NCBI GenBank assembly: GCA_902782225.1
Contig: CACZMF010000006.1
Location: 37,291-101,290, forward strand
DNA from: an uncultured Bacteroidia bacterium
GTDB taxonomy: Bacteria > Bacteroidota > Bacteroidia > Bacteroidales > UBA932
Direction: 5' to 3'
DNA length: 64,000 nt
A program made the translations under genes and the position numbers. The notes under the pieces were generated by a model that saw only the letters and a program-made list of their open reading frames with translations, did not search any database and was not told where the DNA came from. This document shows positions 33,964-41,504 of this stretch, one piece after another. How positions within the stretch are numbered: the first letter of the stretch is position 1; each line of letters starts with the position of its first letter.

Positions 33964-35685
33964 TTACTTTTTCGCCAGCGAAAAAGTAAGTTCCAGGCGC
34001 GGACGCAGAGAAGCGTCCGCAGCATCGGGGCCGTAGAGGAACGCGCAGTAGTAGCGGTCCTTGTCAAGCATCTCCTGAGAGGAGGTGGAACTGCTCGAGG
34101 AAGCGGCCTGGGCATACTGGGCCATCAGGGCGTAGGTGTAGTAGTTGGAATACGGGTCGCCGTAGCCGTAGCCATAGCCGCCCATGCCGTAACCGCCCAT
34201 TCCATAGCCGCCGTAGCCGCCATAACCGCCGTAGTACATACTATTATAATAGTTCTGGTAGGCGAGCATCTGGTAGTACGCATCCATGTCGGACGAACTG
34301 CTGGAGTTTTCGATCTCCTCCATTGCGTTGATTATGAGCCAGATGTCATATTCGCCCTTGAGCAGTTTGCGGCGCTTGAAGGTCTCGTTGGAGGCCTCTC
34401 CCGCAGTCGGGGTCTCACGGACCTTCAGGAGCTCCTGGAGGTGGTAGGTGATGTCCGGCGAGTAGCAGAGCAGGCTGCGGTTGATGGCGCCGTGGTTCTC
34501 ATTTTCGGAGCTCGAATCGGTCAGGCCGGCGAAAACGACGGTGGTGTCGTTCTGGCGGATGCGGCAGGTCGGGCTCAGCACCGCTGGATATTTGAACATT
34601 TCCCTGTAGTCGTCCGGGAAACGGAACGGCAGCACCAGGGTGGCCTTGTTGATGACCGCTTCCTCGGGCACGCCGCCCCTGGAGCGTATCAGGTCTTCGG
34701 CCAGATGCTTAAGGGCGCGGGCCGAGATGACGGGCTTCAGGCCGCCGCCGCCCTCGATGAGCACCTCCTCGCCTGCGGGACCGGCGAGATCCGCCGTCTC
34801 CTGTGTGGTGAGGTTGAGGCAGTATTCAGGATAATTGCCGCGGGACGTGACGGTGAACAGCGAATCCAGCTTTGCGAACGAGTTCAGGCCGAAGGCGAAA
34901 AAGAACGCCGTATCCTTTTCGGCCACGCCGTCGAAGTCGTAGTCGCACTTGAGCGACAGCTGGGCATAGTTGCCGACAACGTACTTCACGGCTTTGTCGT
35001 AGCCCACCTGGAGCTCATACATGTTGATGCGGCCGCCTTCGCCCATGGGCGCGTCGGTCGAAATATGGATGCCCGGCACTTTCTTCACGTACTTGCCGAA
35101 GTCGGAAAGGTCTTCCTGGGTGATACTGAGGAAGCGGCGGGCGTATTCTTCGGTGAAATCGAACGCCAGGGAGTCGGACCCGGAGACCACAGGGTTGCCG
35201 TCGGCGATGGACTTGGAGTAGTCCACCTTCAGCGTCTTGCCGTTGATGTCGAAATCCCTGCCGGCCGACATGGGGGCCGCAAGCGAATGCACACGGACGT
35301 TCTGGATGATATGCCGCTGGTCGGAACGGGCCACGGAAAGGGTGTCGAAGGCGGCGGCGAAATGGAAACGCTCCACCTTGACGGCCTTGAGGTTGCCGAA
35401 ATCGAGGGTGTCGAGCACTGGCACGAGGGTCATCGCGCAGCTGCGGGTGGTCAGGCCGTAGAAGTCGTCACGTATTGCGCCTATGGTGATACGGCGCTGG
35501 GAGTAACCGGAAAGGGAGTCCGCAGGCAGCATGCTCACGGCCCCGAAAGGCAGCACCGCCTCGACTGGATATATCTGATAAGTCTGGTCGGCCGGAATGA
35601 GGTTGCCGCCCAGTTCCGGATTCACATTCACACAAGACAGGCAGCAGAACAAGGCCGCCGCTACCCCGGACAATTTGAATTTCAT
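33964..35685 (-). CDS. DUF4270 family outer-membrane lipoprotein
   Basis: 573 residues; the start at ATG 35685 opens a lipoprotein signal (LFCCLSCVNVNPELGGNLIP). NPELGGNLIP directly after the Cys is typical of DUF4270, a Bacteroidota family of unknown function conserved beside a GT5 glycogen-synthase-like gene, as here. About residues 470-515 are a low-complexity Tyr/Gly insert (YYGGYGGYGGYGMGGYG and onward), followed by a Ser run. It starts 4 nt after the upstream stop. The conserved-loop hairpin follows. Confidence 0.85.
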   Translation of the reverse strand: MKFKLSGVAAALFCCLSCVNVNPELGGNLIPADQTYQIYPVEAVLPFGAVSMLPADSLSGYSQRRITIGAIRDDFYGLTTRSCAMTLVPVLDTLDFGNLKAVKVERFHFAAAFDTLSVARSDQRHIIQNVRVHSLAAPMSAGRDFDINGKTLKVDYSKSIADGNPVVSGSDSLAFDFTEEYARRFLSITQEDLSDFGKYVKKVPGIHISTDAPMGEGGRINMYELQVGYDKAVKYVVGNYAQLSLKCDYDFDGVAEKDTAFFFAFGLNSFAKLDSLFTVTSRGNYPEYCLNLTTQETADLAGPAGEEVLIEGGGGLKPVISARALKHLAEDLIRSRGGVPEEAVINKATLVLPFRFPDDYREMFKYPAVLSPTCRIRQNDTTVVFAGLTDSSSENENHGAINRSLLCYSPDITYHLQELLKVRETPTAGEASNETFKRRKLLKGEYDIWLIINAMEEIENSSSSSDMDAYYQMLAYQNYYNSMYYGGYGGYGGYGMGGYGMGGYGYGYGDPYSNYYTYALMAQYAQAASSSSSTSSQEMLDKDRYYCAFLYGPDAADASLRPRLELTFSLAKK

Positions 35686-35689
35686 TGCG

Positions 35690-36508
35690 TCAGATCGTGT
35701 CGTAAAAAGCGTTGTACGCATCGATGTAGCTCCCGTTCTGCATCGCCGCCTCGTCGTACTGGAGGGCGGGCAGCTTAAGCGACCGGCAATACCTCACAAG
35801 CTTGGGGTCGACGTCCGGGGAGCCGACAATAATGCCGTCGGCGTACTGGATGGCGGTTTTAGCAAGATTTATGCCATCCGGCTTCTTGAGGAAGGCGAGG
35901 TCCGTCTCCGCCAGGCCGCCGAAAGCCGCCTTCTCGGCGAAGCCGGTGCGGAAGCCGGTGGCGGGAGTGTCGCCATAGAGTGAAACGACTATTTTGCTGG
36001 AAGAAAAAATGGGGTCGTCCTTATAGGCCTTCTTCAGGTAGGCGGGCACCAGATGGGAAATCCAGCCGTGGCAATGGATCACGTCAGGAGCCCAGCGAAG
36101 CTTTTTCACGGTCTCGAGCACACCGCGCGCGAAGAAGATCGTGCGCTCGTCGTTGTCGGGGAAAAAGATGCCGTTGTCGTCGGCGTAGAGCTGCTTGCGG
36201 CGGAAATAATCCTCGTTGTCTATAAAATACACCTGTATGCGCGCAGAGGAAATGGAGGCTACCTTTATGATCAGGGGATGGTCCACGTCGGAGATGATTA
36301 TATTCATCCCGGAAAGCCTTATCACTTCGTGCAACTGGTTCTTGCGTTCGTTGATGAAACCGTAGCGGGGCATGAACGAACGTATCTCTTTCTTCCTTTC
36401 CTGTATGCCCTGGGGGAGGGCCCTGGCTATCGTAGCGATCTCAGACTCCGGGAGATAGGGACACATCTCGGAGTTCACAAACAGGACTTTGTTAACTTTT
36501 TCTGCCAT
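35690..36508 (-). CDS. GT5-domain glycogen/starch synthase-like protein
   Basis: 272 residues, containing only the N-terminal starch-synthase catalytic half (KVLFVNSEMCPYLPESEIAT, IRTFMPRYG-like IRSFMPRYGFINERKNQLHE, RGVLETVKKLRWAPDVIHCHGW). A full glycogen synthase has about 480 residues with a second GT1 half; the short version is the usual Bacteroidales form next to DUF4270, so it is not a local truncation. Enzymatic activity is uncertain. The ATG lies only 5 nt after a TACCTTTG -7 box (36521-36514, minus strand), suggesting a leaderless transcript. Confidence 0.85.
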   Translation of the reverse strand: MAEKVNKVLFVNSEMCPYLPESEIATIARALPQGIQERKKEIRSFMPRYGFINERKNQLHEVIRLSGMNIIISDVDHPLIIKVASISSARIQVYFIDNEDYFRRKQLYADDNGIFFPDNDERTIFFARGVLETVKKLRWAPDVIHCHGWISHLVPAYLKKAYKDDPIFSSSKIVVSLYGDTPATGFRTGFAEKAAFGGLAETDLAFLKKPDGINLAKTAIQYADGIIVGSPDVDPKLVRYCRSLKLPALQYDEAAMQNGSYIDAYNAFYDTI

Positions 36509-36513
36509 TCGCA

Positions 36514-36521
36514 CAAAGGTA
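36514..36521 (-). promoter_or_regulatory. -7 box of the GT5-like gene
   Basis: TACCTTTG on the minus strand, ending 5 nt before the ATG at 36508. No clear -33 TTTG at 19-21 nt. A leaderless or near-leaderless mRNA is implied. Confidence 0.55.
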
Positions 36522-36551
36522 AGAATTTTTTTTGAAATATCGATAATTCAC

Positions 36552-36559
36552 TATCTTTG
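36552..36559 (+). promoter_or_regulatory. -7 box of the ftsX-lpxH operon
   Basis: TATCTTTG, with TTTG at 36531-36534 (17-nt spacer, slightly short). It lies 18 nt before the ftsX ATG. A GGAG sits at 36571-36574. Confidence 0.6.
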
Positions 36560-36577
36560 AAGTCAATTTGGGAGATT

Positions 36578-37459
36578 ATGGCAAAAAAAGAAGAGAACAA
36601 GATAATTCGCCGGCGGCTGAGAAACGCCTATGCATCCAGCATAATCAGCATCAGCCTCGTGCTCCTGCTCATCGGAGTGGCCGCCCTGCTCATTGTCAAC
36701 GCCCGCTCCGTATCCGACTATTTCAAGGAGAACATGCAGCTTTCGGTGATCCTGAAACAGGACACCACCGACGAACAGGCAGCATCCTACCAGAAATCCG
36801 TCGAGACCCTTCCCTTCATCAAGGGCACCCACCTGGTGTCGCGGGAAGAGGGAGCGGCGGAGCTTGCCGGGATGCTCGGAAGCGACTTCCTCGAAATCTT
36901 CGAGACCGCCCCGGTGCCCGTGTCGCTGGAAATCACGCTGCACGGCGACTACGTGACCCCCGACAGCGTGGCCTTCGTGCGCCGCGCGCTGTCCGCGTCC
37001 CCGGTGGTCGAAGAAGTGGAGTACCAGCAGTCGCTGGTGGAGACGCTCAACAACAACCTCACCAAGATCTCGATGGTGCTGGGCATATTCATCCTCCTCA
37101 TGCTCTTCATCTCCTTCGTGCTCATCAACAACACCGTGCGCCTCGGGGTATTCTCCCGCCGCTTCACCGTGCACACGATGCAGCTGGTCGGAGCCACCCG
37201 CCGCTTCATCCGCAGGCCGTTCATGCAAGGAGCTCTGGCCCAGGGGCTTATCGCCTCCGTGCTGGCCCTCGCCGCCCTTGCCGGTGCGCTCGCCCTGCTG
37301 AACCGTTCGTTCCCGCAGATGTTTGCCGTGATCGAACTCAGGTCGCTGCTCATCGTGGCCGGAGTGGTGGTGGTGTGCGGCGTGGCGATATGCCTGCTGA
37401 GCACCTACCTTGTGGTCAACAAACTCGTGTCCCTCGACAAGGACCGCTTATACTATTAG
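36578..37459 (+). CDS. ftsX: Cell-division protein FtsX
   Basis: 293 residues from the ATG at 36578. It has an N-terminal cytoplasmic basic stretch, one membrane helix (ISISLVLLLIGVAALLIV), a periplasmic loop (about 55-165) and three further helices. It is the membrane partner of FtsE, controlling peptidoglycan hydrolases during division. The motif NNTVRLGVFSRRFTVHTMQL and GATRRFIRRPFMQGA is characteristic. ftsE is not adjacent, as is normal in Bacteroidales. It is followed by DUF3098, uppP and lpxH in one operon. Confidence 0.93.
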   Translation: MAKKEENKIIRRRLRNAYASSIISISLVLLLIGVAALLIVNARSVSDYFKENMQLSVILKQDTTDEQAASYQKSVETLPFIKGTHLVSREEGAAELAGMLGSDFLEIFETAPVPVSLEITLHGDYVTPDSVAFVRRALSASPVVEEVEYQQSLVETLNNNLTKISMVLGIFILLMLFISFVLINNTVRLGVFSRRFTVHTMQLVGATRRFIRRPFMQGALAQGLIASVLALAALAGALALLNRSFPQMFAVIELRSLLIVAGVVVVCGVAICLLSTYLVVNKLVSLDKDRLYY

Positions 37460-37465
37460 TATTCT

Positions 37466-37696
37466 ATGGAAAAGATGGCAATGTCCCGGAAGGGCATCAA
37501 ATTCATGCTCGCAGGGCTGCTGGTGATGGTGGCCGGATACATCCTGATGATGGGTGGAGTGAGCCCGGATCCCAACGTGTTCAATTATGCGATGTTCGAC
37601 GCCCGCCGCCTGGTCGCGGCGCCGCTCGTGATCATAGCCGGCATCGTGCTGGTGGTGGTGGCCATCATGGGCCGCTTCGACGACAAGGAGGAGTAG
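37466..37696 (+). CDS. DUF3098 family small membrane protein
   Basis: 76 residues with two membrane helices separated by GGVSPDPNVFNYAMFDARR, the DUF3098 signature. Function is unknown, but the gene is conserved between ftsX and uppP in Bacteroidota, suggesting a role in envelope synthesis. It is 6 nt after ftsX and 3 nt before uppP. Confidence 0.9.
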   Translation: MEKMAMSRKGIKFMLAGLLVMVAGYILMMGGVSPDPNVFNYAMFDARRLVAAPLVIIAGIVLVVVAIMGRFDDKEE

Positions 37697-37699
37697 GCT

Positions 37700-38500
37700 A
37701 TGGATTGGTTGCAGGCATTGATTCTCGGGCTCGTGCAGGGCCTCACCGAATTCCTTCCCGTCAGCAGCAGCGGGCACCTCGCCATAGGCAAGGCGCTTCT
37801 GGGCGTGGAGCCGGCGGAAGACCTCATCTTCGAAGTGACGGTCCACGCCGCCACGGTGCTCGCCACGATCGTGGTGTTCAGGAAAGAAATCTGGAAGCTC
37901 CTCTGCGGGCTCTTCAAATTCAAATACAACGACGAGACGGACTACATCGCAAAGCTCTGCGTGTCCATGATTCCAGTGTTCATCGTGGGCATGTTCTTCA
38001 AGGACAAGGTGGAATCGGCGTTCGGCTCGATGCTGGTTGTCGGGCTCGCGCTCATCGTCACGGCTATGCTTCTGACGTTTTCCGACTGGATGGCCAGGCG
38101 GCAGAAAGCCGTCCGGGAGCACCGTAACGGCATCTCCTTCTGGCAGGCGCTCGTGGTCGGCGTGGGTCAGGCGTTTGCCGTGATTCCCGGCCTGTCGCGC
38201 TCCGGAACGACCATCAGCACAGGACTTATCAGCGGAGTGAAGCGGGACAAGATGGCCCAGTTCTCATTCCTGATGGTGCTCGTGCCCATACTCGGCGAGG
38301 CGTTCCTGGACGTCGTGGGAGGCGAGGTGGCCGCTTCGTCGGTGGGCTTCCTGCCGCTGGCCGTGGGCTTCGTGGCCGCATTCGTGTCCGGGCTCTTCGC
38401 CTGCAAGGTGATGATCGCACTGGTGCGCAAGGCCCAGCTCAAGTGGTTCGGGCTCTACTGCGCCCTGGCGGGTCTGCTGGTGCTCATTTTCCTCGTCTGA
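37700..38500 (+). CDS. uppP: Undecaprenyl-diphosphatase (BacA type)
   Basis: 266 residues, multi-pass. It recycles the C55 lipid carrier for peptidoglycan synthesis. Signature motifs are GLVQGLTEFLPVSSSGHLAI and PGLSRSGTTISTGLISG. The stop TGA shares its last base with the lpxH ATG. Confidence 0.96.
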   Translation: MDWLQALILGLVQGLTEFLPVSSSGHLAIGKALLGVEPAEDLIFEVTVHAATVLATIVVFRKEIWKLLCGLFKFKYNDETDYIAKLCVSMIPVFIVGMFFKDKVESAFGSMLVVGLALIVTAMLLTFSDWMARRQKAVREHRNGISFWQALVVGVGQAFAVIPGLSRSGTTISTGLISGVKRDKMAQFSFLMVLVPILGEAFLDVVGGEVAASSVGFLPLAVGFVAAFVSGLFACKVMIALVRKAQLKWFGLYCALAGLLVLIFLV

Positions 38501-39237
38501 TGGGGAGGCTGGTTTACTTCGTGTCGGACGTCCATCTGGGGCTGCGCACAGCGGACCCGGTGGAGCGGGAACGGCGTTTCCTGTCGTTCCTGGACGGCAT
38601 TCCCGCGGAAGAGACGCGGGCCCTCTACCTGCTCGGCGACATCTGGGATTTCTGGTATGAATACAGGGACGTCGTGCCCCGGGAAGGCGCTCGCGTGGTG
38701 GCGAAATTCATCGCCCTGATGGACGAGGGCGTGCAGGTGTGCTTCTTCCCCGGCAACCACGACATGTGGTGCTTCTCCTTCTTCGAGAGCCTCGGGATGC
38801 GGCGCTGTGAGCAGCCGCAGCTCACGGAAATCGGCGGAAAGACCTTCTGCCTTGGCCACGGCCACCTGATCGGCGGCGGCCGTCCGGCACAGAAACTGAT
38901 GGACAAGGTGTTCAGCAGCCGCACCGTGCAGGCTGTTTTCAGCACCCTGCACCCCCGTATCGCATTCCACCTGGGCCTCGGCTGGTCCGGCGGCAACCGC
39001 AGGCACCACGACGCCTACCATTTCAAGGGAAAGGACGAGCCCCTTTACCGCTTCGCCCTCAAGCAGTCGGAAGCCGTGCACGTGGACTACTTCATCTTCG
39101 GCCACTTCCACGACGCCGTGGACATGGCCCTGCCCACCGGCGCCCGCCTCATCGTCCTGAAAGACTGGATCTCCGGCGGCACGCCCCACGCCGTTTTCGA
39201 CACGGCGGACGGCAAGCTGAAGGTCGCTGAGCGCTAA
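38500..39237 (+). CDS. lpxH: UDP-2,3-diacylglucosamine diphosphatase
   Basis: 245 residues, calcineurin-type metallophosphatase of lipid A synthesis. Metal ligands are in order: FVSDVHLG, LLGDIWDFWYEY, PGNHD, CLGHGHLIG and FGHFHDAVD. The start ATG overlaps the uppP stop by one base (TGATG). Family knowledge gives the reaction UDP-diacylglucosamine to lipid X plus UMP. Confidence 0.92.
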   Translation: MGRLVYFVSDVHLGLRTADPVERERRFLSFLDGIPAEETRALYLLGDIWDFWYEYRDVVPREGARVVAKFIALMDEGVQVCFFPGNHDMWCFSFFESLGMRRCEQPQLTEIGGKTFCLGHGHLIGGGRPAQKLMDKVFSSRTVQAVFSTLHPRIAFHLGLGWSGGNRRHHDAYHFKGKDEPLYRFALKQSEAVHVDYFIFGHFHDAVDMALPTGARLIVLKDWISGGTPHAVFDTADGKLKVAER

Positions 39238-39250
39238 TTGAGCACCAGTA

Positions 39251-39310
39251 TGTCTTTCTGAGCGCCGGGGTGTCTTTCTGAGCGCAGCGATGTCATTCCG
39301 AGCGCGCGAA
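39251..39310. repeat. Three tandem 20-nt repeats
   Basis: Units 39251-39270, 39271-39290 and 39291-39310 follow tgtcWttcYgagcgcNNNNN; the first two are identical in their first 15 bases. The single copy at 20640-20664 belongs to the same family. They sit between the convergent lpxH and DUF4294 genes. Confidence 0.75.
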
Positions 39311-39338
39311 GACAACGTCAGCAACCTCTCCTGCGGCG

Positions 39339-40034
39339 TCAGCGCTTCTTCTTGACCTCGCTCTTGAGGCGGTCGAACTTGATTTCGGTTTTCCTGGGGG
39401 CTTCCCAGAAGACTGAGTAGTAGAACTGGTCCCACTGGCCGGAATCCCAGATCTGGACCAACTCCTCGATCTTGGCGTCGCGGCCGGTCGGCTCGTAGCG
39501 GGCCTTGAGGTCCTGGGAGAACAGTCTGGCGATGACCTGCCAGAAATTGGCCGCGAAGCCGCTCTCGTATTCCTTGATGATGTCGAAGGCGCTGATGCCG
39601 CACTCGCGGTCCACCAGCCGCATCAGCAGCACGCCCTGCGAGGTGGTCATCTGCTTGATGTCTTTCGTGAAGAGCCCCAGAAGCTCCTTTTCCACCTGCT
39701 TGATGTACTGGGTGCGCTGGGAGCGCTTGGTCACGTCGGCGGCTATGGTGCTGTCCACCTGGGCCATCAGCTTGCGGCCCACCAGGGCATATGGATAGAT
39801 CTTGTTGAAATTGTAGATCAGACGGTACTCCTTGCGCCAGTCGCCGCTCTTCATCTTGCGCCCGCGGGGAAAGACCCAGATCGGGTCGATGGTGTCGAAG
39901 AAAGTGGTGTCGCCGTCGTGGGCCTCATAATACATAGGATAGCCCGAGGGCTTCTTGAAGTCCAGGGACTGGGCGCCCAGCGGAACCGCACAGAAAGCGG
40001 CCAGGACGGCGATTATGAGACTTTTCAATTTCAC
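39339..40034 (-). CDS. DUF4294 family exported protein
   Basis: 231 residues from a GTG at 40034 (an in-frame GTG at 40049 lies inside the promoter box). Signal peptide KLKSLIIAVLAAFCAVPLGA. The core YRLIYNFNKIYPYALVGRKL, TSQGVLLMRLVDRECGISAF and GFAANFWQVIARLFS match DUF4294, a Bacteroidales family of unknown function. A TATATTTG -7 box (minus, 40046-40039) ends 4 nt before the GTG, so the mRNA is probably leaderless. Confidence 0.75.
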   Translation of the reverse strand: MKLKSLIIAVLAAFCAVPLGAQSLDFKKPSGYPMYYEAHDGDTTFFDTIDPIWVFPRGRKMKSGDWRKEYRLIYNFNKIYPYALVGRKLMAQVDSTIAADVTKRSQRTQYIKQVEKELLGLFTKDIKQMTTSQGVLLMRLVDRECGISAFDIIKEYESGFAANFWQVIARLFSQDLKARYEPTGRDAKIEELVQIWDSGQWDQFYYSVFWEAPRKTEIKFDRLKSEVKKKR

Positions 40035-40097
40035 GCTGCAAATATACACAAATATTGAGCCACAAACATTACTATTATAATATATTAAAAAAATACT

Positions 40098-40105
40098 TAT
40101 ATTTG
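40098..40105 (+). promoter_or_regulatory. -7 box of the MFS-SusCDEF operon
   Basis: TATATTTG in an AT-rich region, 26 nt before the MFS ATG. No -33 TTTG at the usual distance, which would fit activator control of a polysaccharide locus. No regulator gene is adjacent. Confidence 0.55.
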
Positions 40106-40131
40106 TGGGCTAAACACATAATGCACTGCTG

Positions 40132-41457
40132 ATGGCCAACAGTAAAAAACTGACATTTGCCCAAATGTTCAACCTGAGCTTCGGATTTTTCGGAGTACAG
40201 ATCGCTTACGCTCTTCAAAGCGCCAACATAAGCCGCATCTTCGCCACCCTAGGCGCAGATCCCCACCAGCTTTCGTTTTTCTGGATCCTGCCTCCTCTCA
40301 TGGGCATGATAGTCCAGCCCCTCATCGGCAAATGGTCCGACCGCACCTGGACCAGGATGGGCCGCCGCAAGCCCTACCTGCTCGTCGGCGCGGTGGTCGC
40401 CGTGCTGGTGATGCTGTTCCTGCCCAAGGCCGGTTCGCTGAACCTCTCCACCGCCTACGTGTTCCTGGGACTCAACGCCGCAATGTGGTTCGGGCTCTTC
40501 TCCCTGATTTTCCTGGACACATCCATCAACGTGGCCATGCAGCCCTTCAAGATGATGGTGGGCGACATGGTGGGCGAGAGCCAGAAAGCCGAAGCCTACA
40601 GCATCCAGAGCTTCCTGTGCAACGCAGGCTCCCTGGTGGGCTACCTCTTCCCCATCTTCTTCACCTGGATAGGCATAGCCAACACCGCCCCCGAAGGCGT
40701 GGTGCCCGACAGCGTGATCTACAGCTTCTGGTGCGGAGCCGCGATCCTCATCGTGTGCGTGCTCTACACCTTCCTGAAAGTCAAGGAGATGCCCCCGAAG
40801 GAGTATGCCGAGTTCCACGGCATCGACCCCGCAAAGGCCGAGGCGCCCAAGTCCGAGGGCCTTTTCAAGCTCCTGCTCAAGGCCCCGAAGACCTTCTGGA
40901 CAGTGGGCCTCGTGCAGTTCTTCTGCTGGGCGGCATTCCTTTACATGTGGACCTACACCAACGGCGCCATCGCCCGCAACTGCTGGGACACCACCGACGT
41001 GGCCTCCGCCGCCTACCAGGCCGCCGGCAACTGGGTGGGCGTGCTCTTCGCCGTGCAGGCCGTGGGTTCCATCCTCTGGGCCCTGGTGATCCCCCGCTTC
41101 AAGAACCTGAAGCTCGCCTACGTGGTGAGCCTGCTCGCCGGCGCTGTGGGATTCGCATCCGTGATGTTCATCCACAACCAGTACCTGCTCTTCGGCAGCT
41201 ACTTCCTCATCGGCTTCGCCTGGGCCGCAATGCTCGCCCTGCCCTTCACCTTCCTGACCAACGCCCTGGAAGGCAATCCTTATATGGGCAGCTACCTGGG
41301 CCTCTTCAACTGCACCATCTGCCTGCCGCAGATAGTGGCCGCAGCCACCGGCGGCGCCGTGATGAGCCTTGCGGGCAGCCAGGGCACGATGCTCCTGCTC
41401 GCCGGCATCTTCCTGGTGCTGGGCGCGTGCAGCGTGAGCCTCGTCAAGACGAAATAA
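40132..41457 (+). CDS. MFS transporter, sugar/maltose (SLC45-like)
   Basis: 441 residues with 12 predicted membrane helices. The MFS loop signature GKWSDRTWTRMGRRKPYL lies between helices 2 and 3. Related Bacteroidales proteins are annotated as maltose/sucrose-type symporters and occur with starch-utilisation genes, in line with the SusC/SusD/SusE-F-like genes that follow 47 nt downstream. It would import oligosaccharides across the inner membrane. Substrate is inferred from context. Confidence 0.88.
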   Translation: MANSKKLTFAQMFNLSFGFFGVQIAYALQSANISRIFATLGADPHQLSFFWILPPLMGMIVQPLIGKWSDRTWTRMGRRKPYLLVGAVVAVLVMLFLPKAGSLNLSTAYVFLGLNAAMWFGLFSLIFLDTSINVAMQPFKMMVGDMVGESQKAEAYSIQSFLCNAGSLVGYLFPIFFTWIGIANTAPEGVVPDSVIYSFWCGAAILIVCVLYTFLKVKEMPPKEYAEFHGIDPAKAEAPKSEGLFKLLLKAPKTFWTVGLVQFFCWAAFLYMWTYTNGAIARNCWDTTDVASAAYQAAGNWVGVLFAVQAVGSILWALVIPRFKNLKLAYVVSLLAGAVGFASVMFIHNQYLLFGSYFLIGFAWAAMLALPFTFLTNALEGNPYMGSYLGLFNCTICLPQIVAAATGGAVMSLAGSQGTMLLLAGIFLVLGACSVSLVKTK

Positions 41458-41504
41458 ATTCCAAACCAACATACACTAACCAAAAATATCTAACTACACT
41501 CTAA

